Below, piece by piece: positions 6,046 through 8,455 of a stretch of 8,455 bases of DNA. Origin of the DNA: a bacterium (GTDB taxonomy: Bacteria; JAUVQV01; DATDCY01); NCBI GenBank assembly GCA_036524115.1, contig DATDCY010000266.1:1-8455 (forward strand), in the 5' to 3' direction. The translations under genes were made by a program, and so were the position numbers. Below the pieces are notes generated by a model, which was not told where the DNA came from, did not search any database, and saw nothing but the letters and a program-made list of their open reading frames with translations. Position 1 is the first letter of the stretch. Every line of letters starts with the position of its first letter.

Positions 6046-6102
6046 TGATCCGGACCGGTATCGGGTTCGTCCCCAGAGCCTCCCGGCACCGCCGAGCGCC
6101 AC

Positions 6103-6140
6103 GTCGCCGCCTGGCGGGCGCGGGCTCCCCAGGCGGCGAC
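6103..6140 (-). terminator. Perfect 12-bp hairpin after the repeat-protein gene
   Basis: The arms GTCGCCGCCTGG (6103-6114) and CCAGGCGGCGAC (6129-6140) are exact reverse complements around a 14-nt loop. The stem starts 12 nt downstream of the TAG at 6153-6155, where a terminator would be expected on the minus strand. There is no T-tract after it, so it may be a Rho-assisted stop or an mRNA-stabilising structure rather than a classical intrinsic terminator. Being symmetric, it could also act on plus-strand transcripts. Confidence 0.55.
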
Positions 6141-6152
6141 CACGTCACGTGA

Positions 6153-8455
6153 CTAGTATCCGCGATTGAGCCACGCGCCCGGCACCGGCAGACTCCCCTG
6201 CGTGGCGGGCCAGAGGTACATCCGGTCGCCGTTCCCCGGCCCGTTCCAACGCTTGTTGCCGTTGTTGTCCAGCCTCCAGTAGCCCCTGCCGTTGAGGACC
6301 TGGAACACGCCCAGATCATCCACGAAGCCGTCCCTGTTCCAGTCGCCGACGACCGGCAGGCTGCCCAGCCACAACGGCCAGGCGAAACTGCCGTCGCCTC
6401 CGCCTGACGGATCCAGGCGCTTGTTGCCGTTCGCATCGAGGATCCAGAACGCAGTCGCGCCGCCCAGCCGGAACACGCCCAGGTCGTCGACGAAGCCGTC
6501 CCTGTTCCAGTCCCCGATGACGGGGTGATCCCCCGTGCGGGCCGTCCACCGGTAGAGTGCGTCGCCGCCCGCCACCGAATCCCACCGCTTGTTGCCGTTA
6601 CTGTCCAGAAGCCAGGATGCCGTCCCCTGGCCGGGGCGGAACACCCCGAGATCGCCACTGAACCCATCGCGATCCCAGTCACCGACCGCCGGCAGTTGCC
6701 CCGCACCGCCCGGCCACACGACCGTCCGATCCGCCCCGGCGGGAGGAGCCTCCCACACACCGTTGCCGTTCACGTCCAGGAACCAGATGGCCTTGCCGTT
6801 CGCCAGGCGGTAGAGACCCATCTCGGAACGTCCGTCGCGGTTCCAGTCGCCGACCACGGGGATGTCACCCGGGCGCACGATCCAGGATACCAGTGCGTCC
6901 CCACCGGCGGTATCCCAACGCCGGTTGCCGTTCTGGTCGATCATCCACCCGCCCATCCCGCTGACAACACGGTAGAGCCCCAGGCACGACAGCGGTGCCC
7001 TGGAGATGCCGGCGAAATCTGCTCCAGCGACATCGGCCCCGGCCACGGTCACCGGCGCACTTGCCGGCAGGAAGACGTACCCGGCAAGGCCCGGCGTCAC
7101 CGTGTAGCTGCCGTCGACCAGACTCGTGAAGGCGTAGGCGCCGGAGGCATCGGTCGTGGTGGTGGCGGTGGCCGCGCCGGAGAGTGTCATCGTCACCCCG
7201 GCCAGGCCCGTGCCCCCGGAGGTCACCGTGCCGGACACCGTGAAGACTGCCGTCGCCGCGAAGTCCACGTTCGTGACGTCCGCCCCGGCCACCGTGATCG
7301 ATGCGTCCGCCGGCGCAAAGACGTAGCCCGGCAGACTCGGGGTAATGGTGTAGCTGCCGTCGACCAGACTCGTGAAGGTGTAGGCGCCGGAGGCATCGGT
7401 CGTGGTGGTGGCAGTGGCCGCACCGGAGAGCGTCATTGTCACGCCGGCCAGGCCGGTCGCGCCGGAGGTCACTGTGCCGGACACTGTGAAGACTGCCGTC
7501 GCCGCGAAGTCCACGTTCGTGACGTCCGCCCCGGCCACCGTGATCGACGCGTCCGCCGGCGCAAAGACGTAGCCCGGCAGACTCGGGGTGATGGTGTAGC
7601 TGCCGTCGACCAGACTCGTGAAGGTGTAGGCGCCGGAGGCATCGGTCGTAGTGGTGGCGGTGGCCGCGCCGCTGAGCGTCATCGTTACCCCGGCCAGGCC
7701 GGTCGCGCCGGAGGTCACCGAACCCGAGACGGTGTAGACCGCGGTCGCCGCGAAGTTCACCCCGGTGGCGTCGGCTCCCGCCACTGTCGCTGCAACGCTC
7801 GTGGGCGCAAAGATGTAGCCCGCGAAGCTCGGCGTGACGGTGTAGGCACCATCAGGCAGGTCAGGGAACTGGTACGCACCGGACGCGTCGGTCGTCGTCG
7901 TGCCGCTGCCGGCGCCGGAGAGCGTCATCGTCACCCCGGCCAGGCCCGTGCCGCCGGAGCTCACGGTGCCCGAGACCGTGTAGACCGCCGTCGCCGCGAA
8001 GTCCACTCCCGTGACGTTGGCGCCGGCCACCGTCGCCGCCGCGCTCGCCGGGGCAAAGATGAACCCCGCGCGGCTCGGCGTGATGGTGTAGGACCCATTG
8101 ACCAGCCCCGCGAACTGATAGTTGCCCGAGGCGTCAGTTGTCGTCGTGCCGCTGCCGGCGCCGGAGAGGGTCATCGTCACCCCGGCCAGGCCCGTGCCGC
8201 CGGAAGTGACCGTGCCCGAGACCGTGTAGACCGCCGTCGCCGTGAAGTTCACTGCCGTGACGTTGGCGCCGGCCACCGTCACCGCCGCGTTCGTCGGCGC
8301 AAAGATGTAGCCCGCGCGGCTCGGCGTGACGGTGTAGGACCCGTTGAGCAGACCCGCGAACTGATAACTGCCCGAGGCGTCGGTCGTCGTCGTGCCGCCG
8401 GCCGCGCCGGAGAGGGTCATCGTCACCCCGGCCAGGCCCGTGCCGCCGGAACTCA
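6153..8455 (-). CDS. Large secreted protein: tandem carboxypeptidase-regulatory-like repeats plus C-terminal propeller-type repeats (N-terminus outside window)
   Basis: The 3' part of a long gene whose frame is open to the right edge; 767 residues are visible. Part one is at least six 82-residue units, each beginning V-Y/F-TVSGTV and holding GLAGVTMTLSG, TTTTDASG, a NGSYTITPS-type strand and VAGANVTGVDF. This pattern fits the carboxypeptidase-regulatory-like / SdrD-B-like beta-sandwich class, usually rigid stalks of surface or secreted proteins. Part two (from about 6980 down) is five units of about 55 residues with D-x-NGN-x-x-W-D followed by GDWNRDG-x-x-D-D-LGVFR. These are FG-GAP/VCBS-like repeats whose DxNxDG loops usually bind calcium. 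The last unit is shortened and ends VPGAWLNRGY. Composition is Thr/Ala/Gly-rich, with one Cys (in LSCLGLYR, between the two parts). No sorting signal (LPXTG, PEP-CTERM, type IX) is visible at the C-terminus. An adhesin or extracellular binding role is inference. Confidence 0.85.
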   Translation of the reverse strand, partial: SSGGTGLAGVTMTLSGAAGGTTTTDASGSYQFAGLLNGSYTVTPSRAGYIFAPTNAAVTVAGANVTAVNFTATAVYTVSGTVTSGGTGLAGVTMTLSGAGSGTTTTDASGNYQFAGLVNGSYTITPSRAGFIFAPASAAATVAGANVTGVDFAATAVYTVSGTVSSGGTGLAGVTMTLSGAGSGTTTTDASGAYQFPDLPDGAYTVTPSFAGYIFAPTSVAATVAGADATGVNFAATAVYTVSGSVTSGATGLAGVTMTLSGAATATTTTDASGAYTFTSLVDGSYTITPSLPGYVFAPADASITVAGADVTNVDFAATAVFTVSGTVTSGATGLAGVTMTLSGAATATTTTDASGAYTFTSLVDGSYTITPSLPGYVFAPADASITVAGADVTNVDFAATAVFTVSGTVTSGGTGLAGVTMTLSGAATATTTTDASGAYAFTSLVDGSYTVTPGLAGYVFLPASAPVTVAGADVAGADFAGISRAPLSCLGLYRVVSGMGGWMIDQNGNRRWDTAGGDALVSWIVRPGDIPVVGDWNRDGRSEMGLYRLANGKAIWFLDVNGNGVWEAPPAGADRTVVWPGGAGQLPAVGDWDRDGFSGDLGVFRPGQGTASWLLDSNGNKRWDSVAGGDALYRWTARTGDHPVIGDWNRDGFVDDLGVFRLGGATAFWILDANGNKRLDPSGGGDGSFAWPLWLGSLPVVGDWNRDGFVDDLGVFQVLNGRGYWRLDNNGNKRWNGPGNGDRMYLWPATQGSLPVPGAWLNRGY
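6156..6980 (-). repeat. Five degenerate ~55-residue propeller-type repeats (coding)
   Basis: Each unit runs LGxYR/GVFR - W-x-x-D-x-NGN-x-x-W-D - GDWNRDG. The period is about 168 bp. At DNA level the best-kept part is a 23-bp identical stretch at 6322-6344 and 6490-6512, spaced 168 bp apart, encoding part of the DWNRDGFVDD motif. Five units is fewer than the 6-8 blades of typical propellers, so the domain may be a partial or non-closed array. Confidence 0.7.
7002..8455 (-). repeat. Coding tandem array of 246-bp units (six units, the first cut by the window edge)
   Basis: Exact 246-bp periodicity: unit 1 to 8232 (partial), unit 2 at 7986-8231, unit 3 at 7740-7985, unit 4 at 7494-7739, unit 5 at 7248-7493, unit 6 at 7002-7247. 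No indels disturb the register. Units 1-3 share a GAGSG/GAAGG-type loop and YQF. Units 4-6 share GAATAT and Y(T/A)FTSLVDGSYT. Units 4 and 5 differ by only two residues over 82 (Y/F and S/T). This implies block duplication with later divergence. Confidence 0.9.

Noticed and set aside
7002-8455. CRISPR or satellite-type array
   Set aside because: The 246-bp units are in-frame protein domains without spacers.
1-8455. Mobile element, tRNA, rRNA or prophage signs
   Set aside because: No transposase, integrase, terminal inverted repeats or RNA gene could be seen on either strand.

Overview
The window is GC-rich and tightly packed. It comes from a Gram-negative bacterium: it encodes an outer-membrane-type beta-barrel, several Sec signal peptides and a MacB/LolC-type ABC permease. 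A MASE3 histidine kinase, YtkA-like and FMN_bind-like periplasmic proteins, and a secreted multi-repeat protein together resemble Desulfuromonadota/Geobacter-type or neighbouring environmental lineages. That placement is an impression from family content and was not tested. I see no rRNA, tRNA, CRISPR array, insertion sequence or integrase.

Layout, left to right. (1) 1-1281, plus strand: the 3' part of a membrane sensor histidine kinase (MASE3 - coiled coil - HisKA - HATPase_c), with its N-terminus outside the window. (2) 952-5209, minus strand, read right to left: a compact five-gene operon. Its order is a YtkA-like periplasmic protein, an outer-membrane beta-barrel, a periplasmic FMN_bind-like protein, a MacB/LolC-type permease and a LolD-type ATPase. 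Adjacent genes overlap by 17 bp, are 2 bp apart, overlap by 4 bp (GTGA), and overlap by 4 bp (ATGA). (3) 5210-5450: a non-coding stretch that would be the operon's leader, with two perfect short hairpins, followed by a GC hairpin just behind the next gene. (4) 5451-6029, minus: an exported FKBP-type prolyl isomerase with a substituted active site. (5) 6030-6152: a spacer with a perfect 12-bp inverted repeat. (6) 6153-8455, minus: the 3' part of a secreted protein made of at least six 82-residue beta-sandwich repeats followed by five propeller-type repeats. Its N-terminus is off the right edge.

How the genes may work together. The five-gene operon is the most interesting object. It supplies one component for each envelope layer: cytoplasmic ATPase, inner-membrane permease, two periplasmic proteins and an outer-membrane barrel. 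No MacA-type adaptor, TolC or LolA/LolB is encoded here. It reads as a dedicated trans-envelope machine whose substrate cannot be deduced. Met/Cys-rich spots in the YtkA-like protein and in the permease's periplasmic domain hint at metal or redox handling. The histidine kinase converges on this operon. The ATPase frame has no stop after its normal C-terminus and runs 330 bp antisense into the kinase gene, which is either a real long 3' overlap or a sequence error. The FKBP and the repeat protein are further exported proteins with no evident link to the operon.
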